DNA of 64,000 nt from Lycorma delicatula (taxonomy: Eukaryota; Arthropoda; Insecta; Hemiptera; Fulgoridae). The stretch covers positions 116,866,437 to 116,930,436 of the forward strand of contig NC_134462.1 in assembly GCF_047948215.1 (NCBI RefSeq), written 5' to 3'. Made by a program: the position numbers and the translations under genes. The notes below the pieces were generated by a model, which had not been told where the DNA came from, ran no database searches, and saw only the letters and a list, made by a program, of their open reading frames with translations. How positions within the stretch are numbered: position 1 is the first letter of the stretch; every line of letters starts with the position of its first letter. Shown here piece after piece: positions 21,578 through 33,710 of the stretch.

Positions 21578-24500
21578 CCTCCTCTATGAATCATGAGACC
21601 TTGCCGTTGGTGAGGGGGCTTGAGTGCTCAGGGATACAGAATAGCTGGACCGAAGGTGCAACCATATCGGAGAGGTATAATGTTGAGAACCAGACTAAGG
21701 AATGATTCCTGAAAGAGGGCAGCAGCTCTTTCAGTAGTTGTTAGGGGCGTGAGTCACAATTGACTAAACGGCAATATCAACATCACTCAGTCCTCTGAGT
21801 ACTGCGCAGCTGAAAGCAATGGAAAACTACAGCTGTTTTTTTTTTCCAATAAAATGTGGCTCTCTGCATTTTCACATAACAATAATGGAGGCGCCTTCCT
21901 TGGTAAAATATTCCGGAGGTAAAATAGTCCCCAATTCGGATCTCCGGGTGAGGACTACTAAGGAAGGGGTCACCAGAAAACTAAAAAATAACATTCTACG
22001 AGTCGGAGCGTGGAATGTTAGAAGCTTAAAAAAGGTTGGTAGGGTAGAAAATTTAAAAAGGGAAATGGATAGGGTAAATGTGGATATAGTAAGAATTAGT
22101 GAGGTTCGGTGGGAAGAGGAAGGCGACTTTTGGTCAGGTAATTTTAGAGTAATTAATTCAGCGTCAAATAATGGGCAGGCAGGAGTAGGTTTCATGATGA
22201 ACAAGAAGATAGGGAGGAGAGTGGAGTATTTCAAGCGATAGAATCGCAATAATAGTGATAGAATCATTGTAATAAGGATAAAATCAAAACCTAAACCGAC
22301 AACGATTGTTAACGTCTATATGCCTACAAGCGCCCATGATGATGATGATGAGGTAGAGTGTGTATACGAAGAGATTGATGAAGCAATTAAACACGTAAAA
22401 GGAGATGAAAATTTAATAATAGTTGGAAATTGGAATGCAAGCATTGGAAAAGGCAAGGAAGGAAATATAGTGGGTGAATACGGGCTGGGCAAAAGGAATG
22501 AAAGAGGGGACCGACTTATACAGTTTTGCACGAAGTTTAATTTAGTAATTGCCAACACCCAATTTAAAAATCATAATAGAAGAATATACACTTGGAAAAA
22601 GCCAGGCGATACTGCAAGGTAGCTGATAGATTATATCATGGTTAAGCAAAGATTTAGAAATCAACTCGTTGACTGCAAAACTTACCCTGGAGCAGACATT
22701 GATAGCGACCATAATTTGGTGATAATGAAATGTAGATTGGGGTTTAAAAACCTGAAGAAAAGGTGTCAGATGAATCGGTGGAATTTAGAGAAGCTTGAGG
22801 AAGAGGAGGTAAAGAAGATTTTTGAGGAGGACATCGCAAGAGGTCTGAGTAAAAAAGATAAGGTAGAAAATGTAGAAGAAGAATGGGAAAATGTTAAAAA
22901 GGAAATTCTTAAATCAGCAGAAGCAAACTTAGGCGGAACAAAGAGAATTGGTAGAAAACCTTGGGTTTCAGACGATATATTGCAGCTGATGGATGAACGT
23001 AGAAAATATAAGAATTCTAGTGATGAAGAAAGTAAAAGGAACTATCGGCAATTAAGAAATGCTATAAACAGGAAGTGCAAACTGGCGAAAGAAGAATGGA
23101 TTAAAGAAAAGTGTTCAGAAGTGGAAAGAGAAATGAACATTGGTAAAATAGACGGAGCATACAGGAAAGTTAAGAAAAATTGTGGGGTACATAAATTAAA
23201 ATCTAACTGTGTTAAACAAAGATGGTACACCAATATATAATACGAAAGGTAAAGTCGATAGATGGGTGGAATATATTGCAGAGTTATATGGAGGAAATGA
23301 ATTAGAAAATGGTGTTATAGAGGAAGAAGAGGAAGTTGAGGAGGATGAAATGGGAGAAACAATACTGAGATCTGAATTTAAGAGAGCATTAAAAGATTTA
23401 AATGGCAGAAAGGCTCCTGGAATAGACGGAATACCTGTAGAATTACTCCGCAGTGCAGGTGAGGAAGCGATTGATAGATTATACAATCTGGTGTGTAATA
23501 TTTAAGAAAAAGGGGAATTTCCGTCAGACTTCAAAAAAAGTGTTATAGTCATGATACCAAAGAAAGCAGGGGCAGATAAATGTGAAGAATACAGAACAAT
23601 TAGCTTAATTTGTCATGCATCAAAAATCTTAACTAGAATTCTGTACAGAAGAATGCAGAGGAGAGTAGAAGAAGTGTTAGGGCAAGACCAATTTGGTTTC
23701 AGGAAAAGTATAGGGACAAGGGAAGCAATTTTAGGCCTCAGATTAATAGTAGAAGGAAGATTAAAGAAAAACAAACCAACATACTTGGCGTTTATAAACC
23801 TGGAAAAGGCATTCGACAATGTAGACTGGAATAAAATGTTCAGCATTTTAAAAAAATTAGGGTTCAAATACAGAGATAGAAGAACAATTGCCAACATGTA
23901 CAGGAACCAAACAGCAACAATAACAATTGAAGAACATAAGAAAGAAGCCCTAATAAGAAAGGGAGTCTGATAAGGATGTTCCCTATCTCCGTTACTTTTT
24001 AATCTTTACATGGAACTAGCAGTTAATGATGTTAAAGAACAATTTAGATTCGGAGTAACAGTACAAGGTGAAAAGTTAAAAATGCTACGATTTGCTGATG
24101 ATATAGTAATTCTAGCAGATAGTAAAAAGGATTTAGAAGAAACAATGAACGGCATAGATGAAGTCCTACGCAAGAACTATCACATGAAAATAAACAAGAG
24201 CAAAACAAAAGTAATGAAATGTAGTAGAAATAACAAAGATGGACCGCTGAATGTGAAAATAGGAGGAGAAAAGATTATGGTGGTAGAAGAATTTTGTTAT
24301 TTGGGAAGTAGAATTACTAAAGATGGACGAAGCAGGAGCGATATAAAATGCCGAATAGCACAAGCTAAACAAGCCTTCAGTAAGAAATATAATTTGTTTA
24401 CATCAAAAATTAATTTAAATGTCAGGAAAAGATTTTTGAAAGTGTATGTTTGGAGTGTCGCTTTATATGGAAGTGAAACTTGGACAATCGGAGTATCTGA

Positions 24501-24871
24501 GAAGAAAAGATTAGAAGCTTTTGAAATGTGGTGCTATAGGAGAATGTTAAAAATCAGATGAGTGGATAAAGTGACAAATGAAGAGGTATTGCGGCAAATA
24601 GATGAAGAAAGAAGCATTTGGAAAAATATAGTTAAAAGAAGAGACAGACTTATAGGCCACATACTAAGGCATCCTGGAATAGTCGCTTTAATATTGGAAG
24701 GACAGGTAGAAGGGAAAAATTGTATTGGCAGGCCACGTTTGGAATATGTAAAACAAATTGTTAGGTATGTAGGATGTAGAGGGTATACTGAAATGAAACG
24801 ACTAGCACTAGATAGGGAATCTTGGAGAGCTGCATCAAACCAGTCAAATGACTGAACACAAAAAAAAAAAA
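21578..24871 (+). mobile_element. Full-length RTE-like non-LTR retrotransposon (dead)
   Basis: A 3.3-kb element bounded by a 13-bp target-site duplication with one mismatch (21565-21577 aataactactttt; 24872-24884 aataactgctttt). It starts with a ~240-bp GC-richer 5' UTR (tcatgagaccttgccgttgg), has one long coding region, almost no 3' UTR (the stop lies within ...gactgaacac) and ends in poly-A. Such a short 3' UTR and single ORF with an N-terminal APE endonuclease and RT fit the RTE group; the clade is inferred. Shorter copies of the same family lie at 6917-7449, 42429-42556 and 55440-55896, all ending at the same 3' terminus where preserved. Confidence 0.85.
21819..24855 (+). pseudogene. Broken ORF of the RTE-like element (endonuclease-RT)
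   Basis: Endonuclease, about codons 50-300: LRVGAWNVRSL, ISEVRWEEEG, LIIVGNWNASIG, DIDSDHNLVIMK. RT: GKAPGIDGIP, then FGFRKSIGT, FINLEKAFDNVDW (motif A), GCSLSPLLFNLYM, and RFADDIVILADS (motif C). C-terminal region: LYGSETWTIGVSEKKRLEAF, LIGHILRHPG, DRESWRAA. Damage: in-frame stops at 22239, 22620, 23503, a double stop at 23968-23973 (in the RQG motif), and TGA for Trp at 24559; one frameshift between about 23190 and 23215. The catalytic Asp of motif A is Asn, and the endonuclease GDWN is GNWN. Reading frames otherwise line up throughout, so decay is modest. The protein would have copied its own RNA at nicked target DNA. Confidence 0.85.
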
Positions 24872-24884
24872 AATAACTGCTTTT

Positions 24885-27190
24885 ATCATACTACATCTCA
24901 CTTTTCTATAATCACTATAAAAGAAAAAAATTAAACGGTCATCTTTTTATTAATTTTTTCTGAAATTTAATGCTATAAATGCTCCATATAAAAAAATTGT
25001 TTGACCCATCTTTGAAGAACTTATGTTGAACCAATTCAGACATTAATCAAATAGCAGGTCACACACATACATGTTTAATATCGTTCAGTGATTTCTACAA
25101 CTTTTTTTCCGTTGTTTGGCCTAAGAAAGTCTTGACATTTTTGTAAACCTGATACCCAAAATTCTCGCCAATTGTTTAATCTTTTATAGCTGTATTATTT
25201 GAATCATAAATAGAGCTTTAGCCAGGTAGCAATAGAACTCAGCCAAAGAATCACTTCATACCTAGGAAATCGGTAACAATGGGCATCCATGATTAAGCCT
25301 CCATTTGTACAGGATTTCCCAGCTTCTTTCTTGACTGGTTCTTTAGCATTTCATTGCTATCAAGAACTTACATGGAAGGTGAAAATCTCAGGTTGAATTG
25401 AATATTTATTTGATTCCGCAGTATATTTCATCAACTGTCAAACATTTGTTAAAAATAAAATACCAAAAACAAAACAATTTTTACAATCTATATACTCAAA
25501 TTCAAATAAAATCAGAATAAAAAAATATGATTAAAACTTTATAAACTGAAGATTAAGAAAATCTCATCTTAACAGTAAAATATAATTAATAATTTGACTA
25601 GAATAAAAGATAACTTTTTTAAGAAAGAAATTCTAATAAAACATTAAAATAATGAAAGACGTAATAACAATAGTAATACAAAGATGTACCTGTACCGCTG
25701 TATAAAATGTTTCTTTACGAAGTCATTAGATTTTCAAATAGCTTGAGAAAAAGTACACATGACATGCCACGTACCAAATGAAAATGTGAGAACCATTTTT
25801 TTTTCACCTTATAAATTATTACAGTTGCACATAGACTGAACATGAAAGACCATAATAGCAAAGTGGTATAAATGCACAGAAAGAACAGTGTGGGTATTAC
25901 AGGTACATATTGTATTATTCATGCTTACAAACTCGAATTCCTTTTTATAACAAGAGAGAAAATTTTCCTTGCCTCATTTTTTGGTATTCACTTTATGATT
26001 ATTACATAATTTTTTTTTCGTTACTCTGAAATGTAGTAAATGAATATAGTAACAGATAATTTATTCATCTATACATTAATAACAATAATAATAATTTTTT
26101 AAAAATTATAAGAAAGTAAATTGTGCCTTTATTAGTTATTCATTCTATTACCGAGATGAAGTAATGTTTATTACACATGTTTATTACAATTTGAATCTTT
26201 TTAGATTTTATCATTGTCAAGTAATTGTTTAATAATTTAAATTTCCTCTATTACCTTCTTTAATTTACATATAATAAATGTAAGATAATAATCCTTCTTT
26301 AAACTGCTTAAATTATCATTATGACATATGAAAAGCATCATTCAATACTTAAAGAAATAAATATGGGTAAAAATATAATCTACATTAAAGTAGTTTAGAG
26401 TAAGAAGTTTAAAAATCATGTTAGTTTAAAAATTAAGCTGACATCTTATCAATTGGCAACTATTTTAAGATACATAAGTAAAATCGGTCATTCAACTACA
26501 ATAAGACCTCTTGAAAAGTGCAGTTCTGAAGAACAGTGTTCAGCAATAAGATTTCTGATTTCATAAATATAAAACTACATGAAATTTGCTTTTAGATTCT
26601 CAAATAATAGTGCTAAAGCTTTATGAATCATGTACATTTTTTTAGGTAGTTTTAATATTTAGGCAGTATTCAAATACTGTATTTTTTTGTAATTTACTAT
26701 TTAAAATTTTGGGGTGTGGGTATTATTCAAATCATTATGACTGAATGGTTATTATTAATGCATGAATGATGTATTATATTTGATAATTATTTTACAAACC
26801 AGTGACATATATGGCTGTGACTATGAAAGACTATACAAAAACAGATTGTTTACAAATTAAACATAAATATTGTTCACAGACTATACAAAAACAGATACAA
26901 ACAAATTGTTTACAATACGTAAACAAAGATGAATTTTTTTATAATTCCCACCTCTTGCCACTAGAGAAAAGTAAAAGTGTTAATTCTGTTATGTCTCTAT
27001 TATTAACAAAATACATATAATGGAATGAGTTTCTGGAAATACAGTAAATTCCAGTTTTTAGTTTTACCAATTTCAACTGAACTTCCTTCACACTTATCAT
27101 TTACCTTTCGTTACTCAGTTGATATCAAACTTGTAAACATATCGCATCTCGGTCACATTCCTCTTTTTTTTTTAAACAATACCTTTTGAA
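24885..27190. other. AT-rich sequence with a local duplication, no gene seen
   Basis: No supported gene. At 26830-26920 a ~53-bp segment (gactatacaaaaacagat...) is imperfectly repeated, and this creates the open frame 26802-27020, which I do not call. Confidence 0.5.
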
Positions 27191-27205
27191 AAAAGTTGTT
27201 TTCAA

Positions 27206-28193
27206 ATGAAAGGACATAGTTCATTTACCATTGTCAAAAATGTTGTATCGAAAGCTGAAATTATCAGTAATCGAGCAGTGGTAAAAAATATGACATCGAT
27301 GAGTCGTGTACTCAACATTGGCAAAAGAAAAAGGTTTATTGTGGTCTTCTTCAAAAAGGGGATCATTTTGTGGACCGAAATCCAAAAAATTTCCCAAATA
27401 AGGGCAAGGGATGTCTTTGTTTATTAAAAAAAAAAAAGGGGAAAATGTTTTGCAGTTTCTACAGATATGTGCGTTATAAGGTGAAACAAATAGCTTTAAC
27501 AGGTAATATTGAGAATTTTACAGCTAGCAGAGATTGGTTTCAAAATTTATGTGTAGATCTGGTTTGATTATAAAAAGACAGACAGACCACTGTATTAATT
27601 TTTCAACTAAGGTGTACAAATGGCTTGCCATTTTAGCACGTGCAACAAAACTTCTGTTTGCAATTTTCAAGCTAACGATTTTGCCCAAACAAAATTTTCC
27701 AGTGGGATAACTGTTCAATGTAATGTAAATGCATGGATGGATACTCATTACAGATGAACGGTTGAAAGTGGTGTTGTTTTGTGGACCCAAAGACTTGCAA
27801 AAGGTAAAATTTACACTCATCCTTGACAGCTTTCAGAAAATTTAACTGAGAAGGTGAAAAATTCATTATCGAAAACTGGCTCTGAATTAGTTATTATTCA
27901 GGGAGGATTAACTTCTTTCTTTCAACCTTTAGATTTATGAATTATTAATAAGCCATTTAAAGACATTTTGAAAGAATTTTATTCTCCTTGGATGGCAAAC
28001 AATGATCATTCATTTAAACTCACTGGATGAATTAAAAGATCATCTCTCCTTGGTCTGTGAATGGATGTTGACTGCAAGGGAGAATATATCTTCAGAACAA
28101 GTGATTGAAATAATTAATTATTTAAATTATTCAAATAATATGGACGGGACGGAAGATGATATCCTCTGGGAAAACGAAGAGGAAGAAAAGTGA
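27206..28193 (+). pseudogene. pogo/Tigger-type transposase pseudogene
   Basis: Read across frameshifts: an N-terminal helix-turn-helix part (VVSKAEIISNRAVV, about 27240), then a CENP-B-like second DNA-binding part (KQIALTGNIENFTASRDWFQ, about 27487-27545), then DDE pieces. LILDSF (second Asp, about 27810-27830) is followed by LTEKVKNSLS, ELVIIQGGLTSFFQPLDL (third Asp, about 27880-27940) and INKPFKDILKEFY. The last frame (28002-28193) ends in NNMDGTEDDILWENEEEEK, the usual acidic tail. The segment with the first catalytic Asp appears deleted. At least six frameshifts or stops. These transposases cut and paste at TA sites; terminal inverted repeats were not found. Confidence 0.75.
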
Positions 28194-28880
28194 TACTGGA
28201 CCTGAAAGTGAAGGTCTAATTGGAAATCTTAAATAGTTATTTATCCATTTACAAACAGATTAATAAACTAATCTTGTAACCGAGTCTTGTTTATTTTTAC
28301 TAACACCAAATCTTTCATTTGTTGAAGCACTTAGGTATAAATGAATATATTCTAAAGTTTGTTTTCTTTCTCATAATCTCAATAGTAGCCTGCATGTCTA
28401 TGTGGATAAATATGATAAGCATTACAGATCACCAGCATAAGAGCCAATAAACTGAGGCTTCAATTCAGTTCTAATTTCATGCACTGATAAAATGTTCAAG
28501 GAGAGAGAATTGTTACGGAAAAAAGAATTATTGAAAAATAAAATGTAAGCATTGAACTAAACTATTCATAATAAACTAAATTGGCAAAAAAAGTTATGCA
28601 AGATTGCACAACACTGTTGTCACAATTTTTTTTAGAATTTTTAAGCTATTATATCAGAGGCTTTGTAATATGTAAGTTAATGTGACGTAGTTGTTAGTAA
28701 AAATCAACTTCATTACTGTTTTTATTTTCATGATAAATGCTAGTAAGCTTTTTTCATTGTATATCTGGCTTTATGAGTTAAAAATTGTACAATGTGTTCT
28801 AAATGTGATCTTCAGATAGTGTGAGTTATCAGGTGTATTAAATAGTCTGTGAATCACACTTTTAAAAGCAGATAGTTTAT
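28194..28880. other. No gene seen
   Basis: AT-rich; AATAAA-type signals occur (for example 28260-28265) but without a live gene to serve. Confidence 0.45.
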
Positions 28881-28885
28881 GCAAG

Positions 28886-29123
28886 GTTGGTTGGTTTTCC
28901 GTGGCGCGAGTAGTTGCATCTCAGCCTTTCATCCAGAGGTCCCAGGTTCAAATCCCGGTCAGGCATGGTATTTTCACACACACTACAAATCATTAATCTC
29001 ATCCTCTGAAGCAATACCTAATGGTGGACCCTCCGGGACCACCATTAGGTTGTGGCATTTAGTGTTGTCTTCGTAGAACAAGAATACTTTATCTCGGTGT
29101 AGTTAGCAATAAAGGTAAAAAAA
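28886..29123 (+). repeat. tRNA-derived SINE, second family
   Basis: A pol III A box (TGGCGCGAGTAG, 28902-28913) and a B box (GGTTCAAATCC, 28945-28955) are well formed and about 31 bases apart, as in a tRNA head. The body contains a 12-bp inverted repeat around 29021-29047 (aatggtggaccc / gggaccaccatt). The tail ends in aataaaggtaaaaaaa. The 65-codon open frame over it is a by-product. I could not find a target-site duplication. Confidence 0.7.
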
Positions 29124-29884
29124 TTCAATTTTATAAGCTTAAAAAATAACTACAGCAAATATAAAAAATTTGTCTTTATAGGTTATAAACATATAGAATA
29201 GTCATCTCTAGTGAAGTTCTTAAGTGAAATGATTGATCATAATTTATTACAGAATAATCAAATAGATAATATTTACAAAAGAATAAGCTCAAGTATCTTT
29301 GCTAGTCTTGATGATGATAAATTAATGAGAGTGATTTTTCATGACTAATATTCTGTCATATTTCTGCAATACTCTATATTGTTTTGAGGATCAGTATCCA
29401 AACAAAATTTAGTTAGTTTTTAAGGCACTACAGAAAGAAATTAATTATTCAAAATGAGTCAAAAGTATGGAAACCACTCAAAAAATTAAAAACCGTTCCA
29501 GATAGAATACTGTAACTTTCAGGGTAAGATATCAGTAAACTACTTTACCTTTTGACTAGAAATAGAATTTCAACCCCTCCTTGGGAGGCGGCTAAGGGGT
29601 TGTAACTCAAATATTTTAAATAGTAACATCCATGGCGTAATACATCATTTTAGAGGTCTCTTTAAGACAATTAAAATTATATAAATAAAAAGTGGGTATA
29701 ATGTCTGAACCAAAATGGTAGCGGGATAAAGTTTGGATTTTGAAAAAAATTAATTGATAATTTAAAAAACTGTTATCACAAATAAATAAATATATAAAAA
29801 TTTGATGAAACAGATATCAAACAAATTTAAAAAAAAAAATTATTTATTAAGCACAACATTTGCTTATATACTTGCTTTAATTTT
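29124..29884. other. No gene seen; may hold the 3' end of the following transposon
   Basis: Sequence 29560-29840 could be the non-coding end of the transposon whose relic follows on the minus strand, but I see no terminal repeat to prove it. Confidence 0.35.
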
Positions 29885-30795
29885 AATAAATGTTTAAAAT
29901 GTCCTCATTCTATTGTCCTGACAGTGTGCCAGTCGGTTGTAAAAGGATGATCCTGCATTATTCAATGATTCAGCGATATTTTATTCAATGATTCATTATT
30001 CTGTTATATTTTGTACTAATTCTCGAATTCTATTTTGTGAATCATCGACATTTTGGGGCTTATTATGATAAACAATACTTTTTAAGTCACTCCATTAAAA
30101 GTAACCCAATAGTGACAAGTTAGGTGATCACACTGCTCATTCTATTTGATCCCTTCAGCCAATCCATCTTCCAGAAAAAAATGCATTTAAAATTTCACAT
30201 ACCTGAAGACCAAAATGAAGCGACAAATGGTTCCCCACCATCTTGTTAAAACTAAATGTTTTAGAATTATGCGCCAACAACATTTTGAATGCTTGAAATT
30301 ATATAGTCAAGAAGCAAAGCCTCATATTTCACTACGTTTTACATTTCCATCAATAAAAATAGGCCCTATCAATTGACCGTCAACAATACCTGCCTATACA
30401 TTTATTTTGACTAGATACTGTGTATATGCTTCACAATAACAGTGTAGATTTATCAGTTCAGTATCAACAATTATGGTGATTTACATTAGTATTTTAAAAA
30501 CAAAAATGTGGCTCATCACTAAAAACTACGTTGTTTAATATATTAGGATCCGCACAAATATTGTTCATTATAATTCACGGAACTCAAGTCTTTGATCGTA
30601 GTCATCAAATTCTTGCACCACACTAATTTTGAAGGGTTTAAAATTTTCACTTTTTAATTTCCAAATCACTGAACTTTTGCCAATGTTATGTTCTCGTGCT
30701 GTTTTTTTGAGTTAAAGGATGAGAGGATTCTCAATATATTCTTGCATAATCTCTAATGATTTATTATTACGATGGAGTCCCACTAATTCCAACCA
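29885..30795 (-). pseudogene. Tc1/mariner-like (DDE_3) transposase pseudogene
   Basis: On the minus strand, in several frames: EIMQEYIENPLI, then KKTAREHNIGKSSVIWKLK (helix-turn-helix, about 30760-30650), AGIVDGQLIGPIFIDGNVKR (about 30390-30330), then a degraded SPDL...DFFLWG region near 30190-30130, and YNRLAHCQDNRMRTF near 29940-29900. The order matches the DDE_3 transposases with a DUF4817-type head that are common in arthropods. About ten stops or shifts are present. Catalytic Asp residues are mostly lost. Confidence 0.55.
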
Positions 30796-33200
30796 TGCTA
30801 ATCCAAACAGTTTTAGTGTGAAAAAAAGAAATTTATATTTTTTATTTTTAATTAATAACTCTAAATTTTATATTTTTTTAAGAGTCAATTTACTTCACAA
30901 AAAACAGCTTTTTATTGCTTATACGTAATGCCTCGTTAACAAAACTAGACATTACAAATATATACAGTACAGCACACTATTAAAAAATTTTAAATGTAAA
31001 AAATACTAAAACATAGTCATAAACTTTAGATTTCTTTGGCATTTCTATACCCTATCTCACTGTGGTGTAGAAATATTGAAAGAAAGTTTTATAACTAAAC
31101 AGAGTTGAATTTTACAAAAAAAATTTATTTATACATGTAATTTAACATCAAATAAATGATAATATTTAAAGTACAATTGCGTAATAAAAGTTGTAATTAA
31201 ATATAGTTTTAAGAATTGGGAAGAATAATTCTTCGAAATTTTTCATAGTGTATATTTCAATAATAGCAAAATAGAGGCTGTAGAAAAACCACAAAAAAAA
31301 TAATACAAATTTTTTAAATGTAATATTGGTAAATTAGATGTGCAGATGAAATCTGAGATGAGATTTTAAAACAATGGAAAAAATAACCATATGCAATCAT
31401 AAGATTGATCACAGTTACGGTCTCATCAATTATTTATTATCATAAATCAGTACAATTAACACGCATTTTTTTCAATTTTTAATTTTGTAAACTTAACATG
31501 ATACAATACTGGTAGTAGTAAATAAAAACACAACTATTAACAACGCAATGCCACTCGTTTAAATACATATTTACATTAAAAAATATAAAAATCTAATTTA
31601 AACTATAACTTATAATAATAAACATTAAAATAAATCAAAATAACCATCTACCTTAATTAGGTTATACCACCATCTATATAACTACACAATATAATTTAAA
31701 ATAAATTATTTATTTAGAAAAAGTTCAACACAAAGGCTTACAGAGAATCCACTACACACTAATTGACATTTTAAATAACACAGTATGTTGAAAGACAGAT
31801 TGTTTAACAACAAATTATACAATTATTCATTTAATAATAAATTACCTAATACTCTGTCATTTATAGAATTACACAGTTGATAGTTAAAACTACATATTAT
31901 GTTGTACGAAAAATTTTCAAGTCAGCCTTGGCTGAATGGTGAATGTGTGAAGTAAAGAAAACAAAGTATTGAAATAAAGTAAAAGAATTGGCACGAGTAG
32001 AAAGAGGTTAGAGTAACATAAATCAATCAGTATAATTAAATGAAATCAATTATTTGTTGAGTAATTGGTAACAAATAGTTTGAAATATAGAAAAACTACA
32101 CAAAAATACCAAATTTAGAGCGCATAAAATTATAAAAGTGCAGTGATCTAATAAAGAAAGTTTTCCCAGTGAACTGTTCTGGTTCTCTGTAAAAGAAACA
32201 AAATATTATTTCTTCTTCTTAACTGCAGAATATAAAAATTTATATAATCCACAGCTTCTGAAAATCAAGAAGTTTATTTGAAATTTTATGTATGTACTGC
32301 AAAATTGTGTAGTCACATCTAACTTGAATGACTTTACATTGAATAAACTGTGTAGTAATTTTACCGAGTAACAGGACAGAATATGTAAATTTTTTCAAGC
32401 ACATGTATCACTGAAATTTACATATATCCACTTAGATGCATCCACTTTTTTCAGAAACGGTTTGTTTTTAGGTTTTCAGTACAAAGTATATTAATGCATA
32501 ATTTACAATACTGTTTTTCAAAATTAGTTACTTTGCATTAGAATTCATGTCTCAATTCAAGTTTAGTTGCAAAAGCAGTTACATAACAATATTACTTCCA
32601 AAACCAGATAAATTCATTGTCACTATCTTGTGATCCTATTGGCAATAGCAGTAAGTCTTAATGTTAAGTTGTCATCACATTGTTAATTAGGCCGATTTAC
32701 AAAGCGTTTAGTGTGATTGGCTGTGTTATAGAAATAAATGAGAAATAGTATTATTATCAGTTAATTTAACACCATTGTGTAATGGAATGTTTTCCAAATG
32801 TGAACATTGGAAATATATCTAGAAAAATATTGTAATGAAGGGCTATGGAAAAGAGTTATTACAAGAAAGTCTAGATAGGTTAGATTATTTATAGTAACTT
32901 AAATTAGTGTATGCAATTAAAATTATAAATTTTCCCTGAAAGTTTTGTATTCTGAGTTGTGTGGTTAAAAGGGGTTTAATATTAAAGTGTTACAAAATAT
33001 TTCAAAAGTCTGTTTTTTGTACAACCTTACTTTCTTATGCACGTCTTGTCCCATTGGCCTGCCAAAAACCTATATTAAATGCCACAGCACAAAAGGAAAC
33101 TGGCCTATAAGTGCTGTGAAATAACATCCCAAGACTAGAAAAACTTTTACCAGAAACTTTACTCAGTGAGAAATGAAAACAATTCCAAAATATACCAAGA
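30796..33200. other. AT-rich sequence, no gene seen
   Basis: Frame 30719-30928 overlaps the pseudogene start and is not called. The rest is AT-rich without a match. Confidence 0.5.
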
Positions 33201-33219
33201 TGGCTTTATTTTAAAAAAA

Positions 33220-33710
33220 CACAAACTGTTTTGTTCCAAAAAGAAATCGGATGGTGTCTTATGACAAAGGGGATAAAAGTATGACTGTGCAGCATTTTAT
33301 ATGTAAAAACAATCACAGAGAACGAATTCAAGATTGCCAACAGGCATTTTTAATTTAAAAATGCCTGTTGGTCAATCTGTTGACATAAAGTATTTTACTT
33401 TACGTCTATCCAAAAATAGAGTTAATGGAGTAGTCATTCAGAATTTAAAATCTGGACTGATGCCTATTGAATGTAGGGGAAAGAACCATAACTTAAAAGT
33501 GTATGAAATGAAACAAAATGCAGTCATTGAGTTTATTAAAATATTCAAAGCAGTAGAGAATCATTAGTCGCAGTAAGACTGATTGTCGGGTGTACCTAAG
33601 TTCTGACCTAAATATTAAAAAAATGTGGTGAATGTAAAATGCTGAAAACTGCATCGAGATAATAAAATAACATCATACTTCTTAAGGGAGATGTTAACAC
33701 TGAAGAGGCA
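33220..33710 (+). pseudogene. Fragment of multicopy insect family C
   Basis: Plus-strand reading: HFICKNNHRERIQDCQQAF (about 33290-33345), then, after a palindrome, KNRVNGVVIQNLKSGLMPIE, CRGKNHN and AVIEFIKIFKAVENH (frame ends 33567), then a one-base shift to SRSKTDCRVYLSSDLNIKKM. I remember this order (R-V-C-...-F, then RG-H, then HYSRS-like, YL, KM) from a large repeated family of insect 'uncharacterised' proteins that I take to be transposon-related. Only the N-terminal third is here. Two or more breaks disable it. Confidence 0.5.
33332..33377. repeat. Near-perfect palindrome inside family C relic
   Basis: Arms of 17 bp (33337-33353 and 33355-33371) are perfectly complementary around a single T. 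Five more pairs follow after a 1-nt bulge (gattg / caatc). The left arm is coding sequence of the pseudogene; the right arm is its inverted copy. Confidence 0.9.

Noticed and set aside
21872..23897. Several minus-strand open frames of 80-131 codons.
   Set aside because: Antisense to the RTE-like ORF and explained by its A-rich coding strand.
27040..27060. cagtaaattcc as a possible terminal inverted repeat start for the pogo/Tigger-type pseudogene.
   Set aside because: No inverted partner was found after 28193.
28879..29076. Plus-strand open frame of 65 codons.
   Set aside because: It coincides with the tRNA-derived SINE and its pol III boxes.
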